Shown here one piece after another: positions 1 through 6,612 of a stretch of DNA of 8,291 nucleotides (position 1 is its first letter; every line of letters starts with the position of its first letter). The position numbers and the translations under genes are program-made. Source of the stretch: Acidobacteriota bacterium (lineage in GTDB: Bacteria > Acidobacteriota > Vicinamibacteria > Vicinamibacterales > CAVVIG01); the NCBI GenBank assembly GCA_003223775.1, contig QHWK01000031.1, forward strand, positions 1-8,291. Direction: 5' to 3'. The notes under the pieces are model-generated. The model was not told the DNA's origin. It saw nothing but the letters and a program-made list of their open reading frames with translations, and searched no databases.

Positions 1-539
1 GGGTTGTACAACGCGTTGAGCGACGTCGTCGTCCCTCGGTTGTTGTTCAGCGTGATTGCCGCGCTACCGCCGCCCCACGGAATGTTCTGCGCGATGCCGC
101 CGTTATAGGTATTCGTTGTCGTGTTGATCGGCGCGCCCGGCGTGTTGCTGCCGGCGATCGCCGAGTTGGCCGGCGTCGACTGCGACGCCGCGGCAACGGT
201 GGACGTCACCGCCGGGCGGTACACCGACGCGATGCTCGCCACCGCGATGTCGTTGATCTCGGGATTGAGCCGCTGCACCGCGATGTCGAGATTGCGATCG
301 AGCGCAAACTTCACCGCGTCGTCGAGCGTGAGCGCGACCGCGGGCCGGGTGTCGCCCGTTGCGCCGGGCTGCGCCGTCGGCGGCGTCTGCAGACGGCTCG
401 CGGGATCGACCGCTTCCTTGATCAGCTCACGAATCCGAGCCTCGGTGATCTGCTGTGCCGCGGCCGGGGCCGTGGCGCCGGCAAGCGCCGCGAGCGTGAC
501 GGCTGCTGCGGCCATCCGGGTCCATCCGTTCCGAATCAT
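1..539 (-). CDS. TolC-family outer-membrane efflux protein, N-terminal part (runs off window)
   Basis: Only the first 179 codons are present; the gene continues past coordinate 1. The protein opens with a Sec signal peptide (basic MIRNGWTR, then an Ala/Leu-rich core ending APAAAQ, cleavage near residue 28). A short helical stretch (ITEARIRELIKEA) follows. At about residues 70-85 comes LTLDDAVKFALDRNLDI, the usual opening motif of the TolC/outer-membrane efflux protein repeat, then a region rich in Ser, Thr, Asn and Gly as expected for the first beta-barrel strands. Known TolC-family proteins form trimeric outer-membrane channels for RND or type I export systems. The ATG at 539 overlaps the stop of the upstream Spy-like gene (ATGA), and GGGAG (546-550) lies 6 nt upstream, so the start is well supported and the two genes are probably translationally coupled. 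Adaptor and pump genes would be expected beyond coordinate 1. The substrate cannot be told. Confidence 0.88.
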   Translation of the reverse strand, partial: MIRNGWTRMAAAAVTLAALAGATAPAAAQQITEARIRELIKEAVDPASRLQTPPTAQPGATGDTRPAVALTLDDAVKFALDRNLDIAVQRLNPEINDIAVASIASVYRPAVTSTVAAASQSTPANSAIAGSNTPGAPINTTTNTYNGGIAQNIPWGGGSAAITLNNNRGTTTSLNALYN

Positions 540-1003
540 TCCTCACTCCCTTGCATGTTGTCGGGCCGCTTCTTGTCGGTCGCTTTGTCTTTCTGGTCTT
601 TCTGCCGCTCCTCGTACAGCTTGTTCAACTTCACACGCTGGTCGGGCGAGAGGACCTGGCGCATGCGGAGCAGCATGAGCGTCCGGTGTTTGTTGAGGCT
701 CGCGCGAACGCCTTCGACCTTGTCCACCTGCCGCACGACCGTCGCTTCGTCCGCGTTGGCGGCAATCAGCCGCGAGAGCTCGGCCTCCTGCTGGTCCAGT
801 TCCTGCCGCTTCTGCCGAAGCAGCGAAATCGTGGCTTGGAAGACGGTGTCGATCCGCGCGGACTGGTCGTTCGTGAGGCTCAGGTCTTTCTGGAACTGAG
901 CGTCGCGCCACCAGGGGAAGCCGAACGATTGTGCGCGAGCCGAGACCGTCATTGCCAGTAGGAGCATGACGGCCAGCCATCCGCGGCGCGAAGTCGGGCT
1001 CAT
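536..1003 (-). CDS. Spy/CpxP-family periplasmic protein (heavy-metal-sensor/chaperone-like)
   Basis: This is a 155-residue exported protein. It has a signal peptide of about 24 residues (SRR, then WLAVMLLLAMTVSARA, cleavage before QSFGF). The mature part is almost wholly helical and carries two copies of the LTxxQ-type motif typical of the Spy/CpxP/ZraP superfamily: LTNDQ at 43-47 and LSPDQ at 118-122. These flank a long Gln/Glu/Arg-rich helical pair (about 50-115) and are followed by a charged, Lys-rich tail. Members act in the periplasm as ATP-independent chaperones or as stress or metal sensors. The family is certain on motif grounds, but the exact role is inferred. The ATG has AGAGG 7 nt upstream (1011-1015). 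The stop overlaps the start of the TolC-like gene, so the pair looks like the head of an envelope-stress or efflux operon. It has no cysteines or His-rich metal site, which argues against a ZraP-like zinc role. Confidence 0.85.
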   Translation of the reverse strand: MSPTSRRGWLAVMLLLAMTVSARAQSFGFPWWRDAQFQKDLSLTNDQSARIDTVFQATISLLRQKRQELDQQEAELSRLIAANADEATVVRQVDKVEGVRASLNKHRTLMLLRMRQVLSPDQRVKLNKLYEERQKDQKDKATDKKRPDNMQGSEE

Positions 1004-1108
1004 ACCTAAACCTCTGAAAAATCGGCTACTTGAGGGACTACGACGGCAGGCTCATGGGCGTTTAGCGGTAGACAATCTTTTACTCCGGGTCGGGCAGGTC
1101 GGGCGGCC
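1004..1108. other. Spacer between the peptidase stop and the Spy-like gene
   Basis: This 105-bp non-coding gap lies between two minus-strand genes. I see no convincing hairpin terminator and no good -35/-10 pair. It contains the Spy ribosome-binding site and, next to the peptidase stop, a tandem 9-mer. The gap is long enough for an independent promoter for the Spy-TolC pair, but none can be assigned by eye. Confidence 0.4.
1088..1105. repeat. Tandem 9-mer just after the peptidase stop
   Basis: GGTCGGGCA is followed directly by GGTCGGGCG (two copies, one mismatch at the last base), 3 bp beyond the restored peptidase stop codon (1109-1111). It may be a remnant of a GC-rich 3' element. It lacks the T-tract of an intrinsic terminator. 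Confidence 0.4.
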
Positions 1109-1182
1109 CTACCAGAGCTTTTCCGCCGCCGCCAGCAGGATCGGGTTGAAGAGGAGCTTGTACGTGCCGTGCGTCTGGCCCC

Positions 1183-1201
1183 GATGCTCGGCCCGAGCAT
1201 C
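1183..1201. repeat. Perfect 9-bp inverted repeat with 1-nt centre at the second peptidase lesion
   Basis: GATGCTCGG, a single C, then CCGAGCATC. In the minus-strand reading the left part encodes the end of GWMLG, and the other arm belongs to EHRGQ in a different frame. The palindrome is thus the junction of two pieces of the same gene. Confidence 0.7.
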
Positions 1202-1810
1202 CAGCCGCTCATAAGAACGTCATTGCCGGGATAGCGCGCGACGATGCGCACGGTGTCGACCGGCACGGGATCGGCGGCGGGTCGATCGTCGAACTGATTT
1301 ACGCGGCGGCCGACCGAGAACGCCGGGCTGTTGATGAAGAACGCCGCGGCCTCGGGCGGCATGCCGTAGGCGACGGGATTCGACGGATCGACGGAAATCT
1401 TCAGGATGGAGCCGGGCACGAAGAAGTCGGTCTCGCGGACTCCGGCCGTCACGTTGCGAATCGGGAGACCGAAGGTCGTGAGCGGCAGTTCGGCGGCGCG
1501 ATCCATCGTCACGAGCGTTCCGCCACGGGCGACGAAGTCGTAGAGGTTCGACACGCCTCGCGCCGTCATGCCGCCGCTGTAGGCCTCGGGCATCGATCCG
1601 GGCGGCAGGCCATTGAGCATCTGGTCGTAGGTGGCGTCGGGAAGGATGATGACGTCGAATTTTGCGCGCAGATTCCCGGCGCGCACGTCGCGGTCGAAGA
1701 CCGACGCGTACGGAAACTCGAACTGCTCGAGGATCCAGCGCGTCCATCCCTCGTCCATGTTGCCGCCCCAGCCGTGGTAGAGCCCGATGCGGGGCGCGCG
1801 CAGCCGCCAC

Positions 1811-1862
1811 ACCGGGGTCGGAGTGGGGTCCGACTCCGGTCCGACCCCACTCCGACTCCGGT
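1811..1862. repeat. 52-bp imperfect palindrome inside the peptidase gene
   Basis: Arms at 1811-1830 and 1843-1862 are complementary over 20 bp with one mismatch; the 12-nt centre is 1831-1842. Complementarity stops abruptly at both ends. The centre and right arm contain a second copy of CGACTCCGGT. The element lies exactly where the reading frame of the M14 gene changes and resembles a REP- or MITE-like palindromic unit. No flanking duplication longer than one base is visible. Confidence 0.75.
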
Positions 1863-3695
1863 CGCATCCCCGACGCGGACGCCGAGCGACCGCGCGGCTT
1901 CCTCGACGCGTGCCGCGGTCCCTGCGCCCGCGGCGACGAGAAACGTGCCGGCCGGCCACGGCTCGCCGCCGACCGCCACCGCGTTTCGCGAGCGCGAGAC
2001 GACGACGCCCGCCTTCAGCAGTCGATTGACGGCGATGAACGCGTCGTTTTCGCGCGGATCGAGCGCATACGCGCGCGCCTGCGCCGGCACGGTCGTTTGC
2101 GGCACTCGCGCGACGTCCACGCGCTCGGTCGCGACGCTCGCCGCTTCCGCCACGCGATCGACGCGGACGCCCATCTGATACGACAGCGTCCAGCCGGTGA
2201 TGTCGTACGGGCGCTTCGGCGGCCCTCCGGGGTACTGCCGCATGTCGGGGTACACCTGCGGCGTCAACAGATCCGTCACGTACGGTTCGAACGGCTGCGC
2301 GCCGCGAATGACGAACGATCCCGTCGCGTACTGCCGGCCGCCGGCGCTGAACGGCGCCGTCGCGCGCTCGATCTCGACGCCGCCGAGCCGCAGCACGTTC
2401 ACGAGCTTGACGGCAGTCGGCCGATCCCATTGGTCGGCGGGAACGATGAACGTCTCGCGCGCGTGAGCGCGGATCGCGTCGCGCGCCATCTGGTAGGCGT
2501 CGTACAGCCACTCCTCGCGCCGCTTCGCGGCGATGTCGAGCACCGCCGTCGACGTCGTGACCATGATGTTGCAGCTGTCGCGCAGGTGCCATTCGCCGCC
2601 CAGATATGGGCTGGGGTAGTAGGTCGTCGGTTCGAGCGTCGGCACGTCGGTGCCGGCGAAGTATTTCGGGAACGTGCGCACGTCGTAAGTGGCCGGCGTC
2701 GCCGACGCGTGGCTCGTCTCGGTCAGGATCCCAATCATGTTGTGGAAGTACGGCGCGGTGCGCATGCCGCCGTTCCACCACGTGTCGAACCCGAGCCGCG
2801 ACACGGCGCCGCGCTTGCCCTCCTCATCGAGCCGTCTCGTCATCGCGTCGCCGACCAGATTCACCCCGCGCATGACGAGCGGCGGAATGTTCGGGTTCAT
2901 CGGATCGTCGAACGGCGGGACGAAGATGCGCGACGGAAACGGGCCGGTCTGGTGCTGGTTGTAGACGATCTGCGGGAACCAGTCGGCGTAGAGCTGGCGC
3001 GCGCCGTTGCGTGTCTCGACCTGGTTCATCATGAACCAGTCGCGGTTGTCGTCGTGGCCGACGTATTTGTGCCACAGCTCCGGCAGCCGGCTCTCCCACG
3101 GCTTGCCCAGGTTCTCGCGGTACCAGCTCGCCACCATGGTCGTGCCGTCGGGGTTCATGTTCGCGGCGAGCAGGAGGATCACGTTGTCGCGAATGAAGCG
3201 CATCTCCTCCGACTCGTCGGTGACCGCCTTGAAGGCGAGGAGCGGCGCCGTCTGCGCGTGCGCGACCTCGATCGAGTGCAGGCCGAAGTCGATCCACACG
3301 ATCGCCTTGCCTTCGCGCGCCAGCGCGCGCGCGGCCTCGTCGCCGAGCCGACCGTCGTTGTCGCGCGCCGATGCACCGGCGGCGCGCGCCAGCGCCAGCG
3401 TCCGCGATATGTCTTTGTACTTGCCGAGCTGCCTGATGTTGTCTTCCGACGAGACGACGGCAAGAATCTCGGTCCGTCCCTCGGCGGTCGGTCCCATGTC
3501 GACGATCCGCATCCGGCCCGGCGCCGCGTCGGCCAGCTTGCGGAAGTAGTCGTCAATCTGCTCGTAGGTGGCGAGCTTGTAATCGGCGCACGGCTCCCAG
3601 CCGATGACCGACTGCGGCGTCGGCGCCGTGCGCTGCGCCGACGCGAAGGACGTCGCGATGGCGGCCGCCGCCAACGCGAGCGCCGGCGCGCGCAT

Positions 3696-3826
3696 GCCGC
3701 GGTGCGTATTCGTCCCTTTCCGTTGCGTATTGAGGAAGTCGGTTTCCACGGCGAGTGCTGCGAGCGGAAATTCGCGCGGATGATAACACGCGCGCGCGTG
3801 GCACCACGGTTGCTATTTCGGCTGAC
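3696..3826. promoter_or_regulatory. Divergent intergenic region between the peptidase and the small exported-protein gene
   Basis: This 131-bp region must contain the start signals of two diverging genes. It holds the 21-bp-period direct repeat and a 14-bp self-complementary run, CACGCGCGCGCGTG (3787-3800). I could not pick a convincing -35/-10 pair for either direction. Confidence 0.4.
3703..3731. repeat. Direct repeat TGCGTATT, 21-bp period, upstream of the peptidase
   Basis: TGCGTATT occurs at 3703-3710 and again at 3724-3731 (AATACGCA on the minus strand), two helical turns apart. It lies immediately upstream of the chosen peptidase start. The spacing fits a regulator binding on one face of the helix, but no regulator is known. 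Confidence 0.4.
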
Positions 3827-4081
3827 GTGCGACCGTTCTTCCTCGCATGGCTCACACTGGCGCTGCTGCTGTTCGCGCTGGGCCGTCTGAGCCATGCCGG
3901 CGACGAGATGACGCTCGCCGGCTACGTCACGGCGACGGAGCAGGAAGCGACCGACGGCTACTTCGCGGTCGGCGGCGACGCGATGGTCGTCGTCAAGCAG
4001 GGAAGCCGGCTGCAACAGTGGCTCAAGCTGCACGCCGGCCAGCGCGTGCGGCTGACGCTCGACGCGGGCGCGCCGGAGTGA
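3827..4081 (+). CDS. Small exported or membrane-anchored protein of unknown function
   Basis: I do not recognise the family. From the GTG at 3827 the product is 84 residues. An N-terminal hydrophobic segment (FFLAWLTLALLLFALG, about residues 4-19) is followed by SHAGDE, which could be a signal-peptide cleavage region or the end of a membrane anchor. About 60 residues follow that look beta-rich (MTLAGYVTA, GYFAVGGDAMVVVK, GQRVRLTLDAG) with one amphipathic stretch (RLQQWLKLHAG). The regular pattern ending in a strand suggests a small beta-barrel or OB-like domain in the periplasm; this is inference. An in-frame GTG at 3755 would add 24 charged residues before the hydrophobic segment, which is less likely. 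No good Shine-Dalgarno precedes either start. The stop codon abuts the terminator hairpin, consistent with a real transcribed gene, and it is divergent from the peptidase. Confidence 0.6.
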   Translation: MRPFFLAWLTLALLLFALGRLSHAGDEMTLAGYVTATEQEATDGYFAVGGDAMVVVKQGSRLQQWLKLHAGQRVRLTLDAGAPE

Positions 4082-4104
4082 AAAAGGGGTACGACCCCTT
4101 TTTT
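4081..4104. terminator. Bidirectional intrinsic terminator between convergent genes
   Basis: AAAAAGGGGT, loop ACG, ACCCCTTTTT followed by one more T: a 10-bp perfect stem with A/T tracts on both sides, so it has a U-run in either transcript. It begins at the last base of the plus-strand gene's stop and ends at the first base of the ispH stop codon on the minus strand. It occupies the whole gap and can serve both genes. Confidence 0.9.
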
Positions 4105-5276
4105 CAGCCGCAGAATTCGGTCAGGCGCGCCACGGCGGCGCCGACGAGGTTGTCGGGCGTCGAGGCGCCGGAGGTCAGGCCGATCGTCAGCGGCCCTTCG
4201 GCCGGAAGCCAGCCCCGCGACGAGATCTCCTCTTTCGATCCCACCCGACGATGACGGATTTCCTCGCGCGACACGAGGCAGTCGGGATCGGCGATGTGAA
4301 ACGTCGGCCGCGACGCGGCGCAGATGCGCGCGAGGTTCGCCGTGTTGCTGCTGTTGTAGCCGCCGATGACGATCATCAGGTCGACCGTCCGATCGCGCAG
4401 CAGCGCGACGACGGCGTCCTGGCGGTCCTGCGTGGCGCTGCAGATCGTGTCGAACGCCTGATAGCGATCGCGATAGCCGTCGGCGCCGTACCGATCCTGC
4501 ATCGCCTGGCGAATCATGCCGCCGATCTCGAGCGACTCGGTCATCAGCATCGTCGTCTGATTGGCGAGGCCGATGCGCTGCAGATCGCGATCGGGATCGA
4601 AGCCGGCGGAGACGGCGTTGCTGAAGCGATCGAGCAACGCGGCGGGGCCCCGGCCCGTGCGGATGTACTCGCAGACGCTCTCGGTCTCCCCGCGATCGAA
4701 GACGACGAGGTACTTGCCGCCGTAGTGGACGGCCTGCGAGGCGGTCGCCTGCGTCTCCTCGTGCCAGACCTTGCCGTGAATCACCGACGTGTAGCCGCCC
4801 TCCGCGTAGCGCCGCACGTTCTTCCAGACGTTCAACACCGACCCGCACGTCGTGTCGATGAGCGTGCAGCCGCGGCGCTCGAGCGCCTGCAGCATCGCGA
4901 TCGTGACGCCGAACGCGGGCAGGATGACGACATCGTCTCCGCCGAGCCGATCGACCGCTTCACCGGGATCGGTGAGGAAGCGGATGCCCATCGTCCGCAG
5001 CTTCTCGTTGACGTGCGGGTTGTGGATGATCTCGCCGGTCAGGTACACGCTGCGATCGGGAAAGCGCTCGCGCGTCTGATACGCGTAGTCGACGGCGCGG
5101 TCGACGCCGTAGCAGAAGCCGAACTCACGCGCCAGATGCACGGTCAGGCGGCCGGCGCGGTGCGTGAAGTCGGCGCTCTTGATTTGATCGACGAGCGCGC
5201 TGTGGTAATTGTCCGCCAGCATGCCGGCGACGGCATGCTTCAGGTCGAGGCCTTTACGAAAGATGAGGGACGGCAT
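4104..5276 (-). CDS. ispH: 4-hydroxy-3-methylbut-2-enyl diphosphate reductase (IspH), plant/cyanobacterial-type long form
   Basis: IspH catalyses the last step of the MEP pathway, reducing HMBPP to isopentenyl and dimethylallyl diphosphate with a [4Fe-4S] cluster in the cytoplasm. The three cluster cysteines are visible: C55 (EFGFCYGV), C144 (DTTCGSV) and C279 (FDTICSATQDRQDA). Also present are HNPHVN (H85), HGKVWHEETQATAS with H172 and the catalytic Glu pair region 173-174, NSSN (308-311) and SGASTPD (369-375). At 390 residues, with about 45 residues before the core, it matches the long plant/cyanobacterial form rather than the ~315-residue E. coli type. Like the long form it reads LPAFG (119-123) where E. 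coli has a His-containing motif. Unusually, Gly follows C144 where Pro is common. The ATG at 5276 has GAGGG only 3 nt upstream. The gene starts 27 nt after the anti-sigma stop and may be cotranscribed with it. Confidence 0.96.
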   Translation of the reverse strand: MPSLIFRKGLDLKHAVAGMLADNYHSALVDQIKSADFTHRAGRLTVHLAREFGFCYGVDRAVDYAYQTRERFPDRSVYLTGEIIHNPHVNEKLRTMGIRFLTDPGEAVDRLGGDDVVILPAFGVTIAMLQALERRGCTLIDTTCGSVLNVWKNVRRYAEGGYTSVIHGKVWHEETQATASQAVHYGGKYLVVFDRGETESVCEYIRTGRGPAALLDRFSNAVSAGFDPDRDLQRIGLANQTTMLMTESLEIGGMIRQAMQDRYGADGYRDRYQAFDTICSATQDRQDAVVALLRDRTVDLMIVIGGYNSSNTANLARICAASRPTFHIADPDCLVSREEIRHRRVGSKEEISSRGWLPAEGPLTIGLTSGASTPDNLVGAAVARLTEFCG

Positions 5277-5303
5277 CAGCCCTCAGCCATGACGATTGCC
5301 CGA

Positions 5304-5918
5304 TCAACGCTGATCGCGAATCTCCCTGACGTGCGGCGTCAGCTCGTCGAACGCCTGCAGCTCGAGCGTGTGCGGGCGCTCGAGCGCGAGCTCGAGATCG
5401 AGGAGGAACGCCGTGTCGTTGACGTCGTCCACGCTGCTGCCGCGCACGGCGGCGGGCGACGTGCGCACGGCCGCGTCGCGCGCGAAGGTGGCGGCGGGCA
5501 CATCGCGACCGCTCCACTCGTACGACGCGCCGACAGCGACGCCAACGAAGAGTCCCGCGGCGGCGGCGGCGGCAATCCAGCGCGGCGGCGTCCGCGACGT
5601 CGACCGACCGATCGTGCGCCGGACGATGCGGCTCGGAAAGCTGATCACGCGCGGGGGACGGCCGACGTGTTCGATGCGCCGGGCGATCTGCTGCTGCTGC
5701 GCGCGCAGCCGGTCCGGTGTGAAGATCGCGTCGGCTTCCGTCTCGCCGTCGCGGCGCAGGTCGTCCATCAGCGCCGTCAGCTCGGCGTAGCGTGTGCCGC
5801 AGTCGGTGCAGTCGGCGAGATGATCCGCGACGGGCGGATCCATGACGTCGCCGTGGCGCTCGGCCAGATACGCGTCGAGCAGCACGTCATCGTGAACGTG
5901 GTGCGCGCGAGGTATCAC
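5304..5918 (-). CDS. Membrane-anchored zinc-type anti-sigma factor
   Basis: This 204-residue protein is the partner of the ECF sigma factor encoded just upstream. The N-terminal cytoplasmic domain carries the zinc-binding anti-sigma signature HxxxCxxC (H33, C37, C40, in HLADCTDC). A single hydrophobic segment follows at about 114-132 (WIAAAAAAGLFVGVAVGAS), then an extracytoplasmic tail of about 70 residues ending in a charged sequence. Known ZAS proteins hold the sigma factor inactive at the membrane and release it on a redox or envelope signal. The start is GTG at 5918, chosen because GGAGG lies 6 nt upstream (5925-5929) and the codon overlaps the sigma stop as GTGA. The longer upstream frame is only a shadow of the sigma gene. 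A small inverted repeat (CGATCA, ACGC, TGATCG; 5301-5316) spans the stop codon. The tail has no recognisable ligand domain, so the signal is unknown. Confidence 0.88.
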   Translation of the reverse strand: MIPRAHHVHDDVLLDAYLAERHGDVMDPPVADHLADCTDCGTRYAELTALMDDLRRDGETEADAIFTPDRLRAQQQQIARRIEHVGRPPRVISFPSRIVRRTIGRSTSRTPPRWIAAAAAAGLFVGVAVGASYEWSGRDVPAATFARDAAVRTSPAAVRGSSVDDVNDTAFLLDLELALERPHTLELQAFDELTPHVREIRDQR

Positions 5919-6604
5919 GGCTGCCCTCCCAGCAGGCTGCGCAGCTTGCGCACGGCTCGGAACAGATGAACGCGCACGGTGGATTCGCTCAGCCCCGTCA
6001 TCGCGCTGATCTCGCGCGGCGTGCAATCGCCGTAATGGCACAGCGTGAACACGGTGCGCTGACGCCCGTCGAGCCGATCGATCGCCGCCGCCACCTTCGC
6101 GCGACGCTCGCGCGCGAGCAGACGATGCTCGGGATCCGACGCGCCCGACGCGACGGCCGCGCGCGCTTCGTCCGCGCTCGACACGTCGGTCGTCGTGAAC
6201 CAGCGATCGCGGCGGTTCCGCGTTTTCTGGCGATCGAGGCAGCCGTTGATGAGAATGCGCGTGAACCAGACTTCGAACGGCCACGCCTCGCGATACGTGC
6301 CGATGTGCGAAAAGACACGAAAGAACGCGTCCTGGACGGCTTCGTCCGCATCGGACGCATCGCGAAGATACTGGTAGGCGATTCGGGACGCGCGCCGCTG
6401 GTGCATCGCGACGAGCCCGCCGAAGCGCTCACGCGCCTGGTCCATCTCGCCGCGCTCGACGAGGCCGCGGATCTCCACTGCGAGGCGCGAATCCTCCGCG
6501 AGCGCCGCAGGCGTGCGGCGGCCCCGCGCGCCCGGGGACGGCTGCCCCCCGGCGTCGTCGAGCTGGAGCGTGTCGACGGGCGCGGGCCGATATTCGCCAC
6601 TCAT
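5915..6604 (-). CDS. ECF-type RNA polymerase sigma factor
   Basis: This 229-residue protein has the two-domain layout of an ECF sigma factor. Region 2 spans roughly 57-128, including YQYLRDASDADEAVQDAFFRVF (77-98) and WPFEVWFTRILINGCLDRQKTR. A linker follows, then region 4 at about 173-224 with the helix-turn-helix REISAMTGLSESTVRVHLFRA. It directs polymerase to a small regulon and is probably inhibited by the coupled anti-sigma factor (GTGA overlap). An N-terminal tail of about 50 residues looks disordered and is longer than in typical ECF proteins, so a later start (M54) cannot be excluded. No Shine-Dalgarno is seen before the ATG at 6604, which fits a near-leaderless transcript. Region 4 carries an unusual Cys pair (C189 and C194 in CHYGDC). 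The subgroup and target genes are not determined; autoregulation is likely by family habit. Confidence 0.94.
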   Translation of the reverse strand: MSGEYRPAPVDTLQLDDAGGQPSPGARGRRTPAALAEDSRLAVEIRGLVERGEMDQARERFGGLVAMHQRRASRIAYQYLRDASDADEAVQDAFFRVFSHIGTYREAWPFEVWFTRILINGCLDRQKTRNRRDRWFTTTDVSSADEARAAVASGASDPEHRLLARERRAKVAAAIDRLDGRQRTVFTLCHYGDCTPREISAMTGLSESTVRVHLFRAVRKLRSLLGGQP

Positions 6605-6612
6605 AGAAGCAT

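Larger units (their letters stand above)
1109..3695 (-). pseudogene. Secreted M14-family zinc carboxypeptidase-like protein, C-terminal part disrupted
   Basis: The first 611 codons from the ATG at 3695 are intact. A signal peptide (MRAPALALAAAAIATSFASA, cleavage before QRTAP) is followed by an M14 peptidase domain with the zinc motif HxxE (H140, E143), NPDG (181-184), HDDNRDW (214-220), third zinc ligand candidate H248 (NQHQTG) and catalytic Glu candidate E326 (ILTETS). Then the frame breaks. At 1811-1862 a palindrome intervenes, and the expected continuation (WRLRAPRIGLYHGWGGNMDEGWTRW, a glutamine-amidotransferase-like domain) resumes in another frame. That frame reads well to GWMLG (about 1192), where a second break occurs. 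The family's C-terminal end (HRGQTHGTYKLLFN) then appears in a third frame up to TAG at 1109-1111, apparently with some 25 residues missing. Translated as it stands, the protein would stop at 1566 with its peptidase domain complete but without a proper C-terminal domain. A GTG at 3749 in frame is possible, but the signal peptide favours 3695; no strong Shine-Dalgarno is seen. Assembly error is the main alternative to true decay. Confidence 0.8.

Noticed and set aside
121..678. Plus-strand open frame opposite the TolC and Spy genes
   Set aside because: It overlaps two coupled minus-strand genes with signal peptides and family motifs; no support of its own.
1811..1862. Programmed ribosomal frameshift site driven by the hairpin
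   Set aside because: No slippery heptamer is evident before the palindrome, and a second independent frame break near 1190 makes decay or error simpler.
3787..3800. 14-bp CG-repeat palindrome in the divergent region
   Set aside because: A simple alternating CG run is self-complementary by nature in GC-rich DNA and need not be an operator.
1662..3890. 742-codon plus-strand open frame opposite the peptidase
   Set aside because: It is an Arg/Val/His-rich shadow of the M14 gene and runs through the divergent promoter region. No motif supports it.
4251..5969. 572-codon plus-strand open frame opposite ispH and the anti-sigma gene
   Set aside because: It spans two real minus-strand genes with clear motifs; composition and lack of a domain mark it as a shadow.
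5304..6284. Longer version of the anti-sigma protein starting inside the sigma gene
   Set aside because: The extra 122 residues are an out-of-frame reading of sigma region 2-4. The GTG at 5918 has GGAGG 6 nt upstream and a GTGA overlap.
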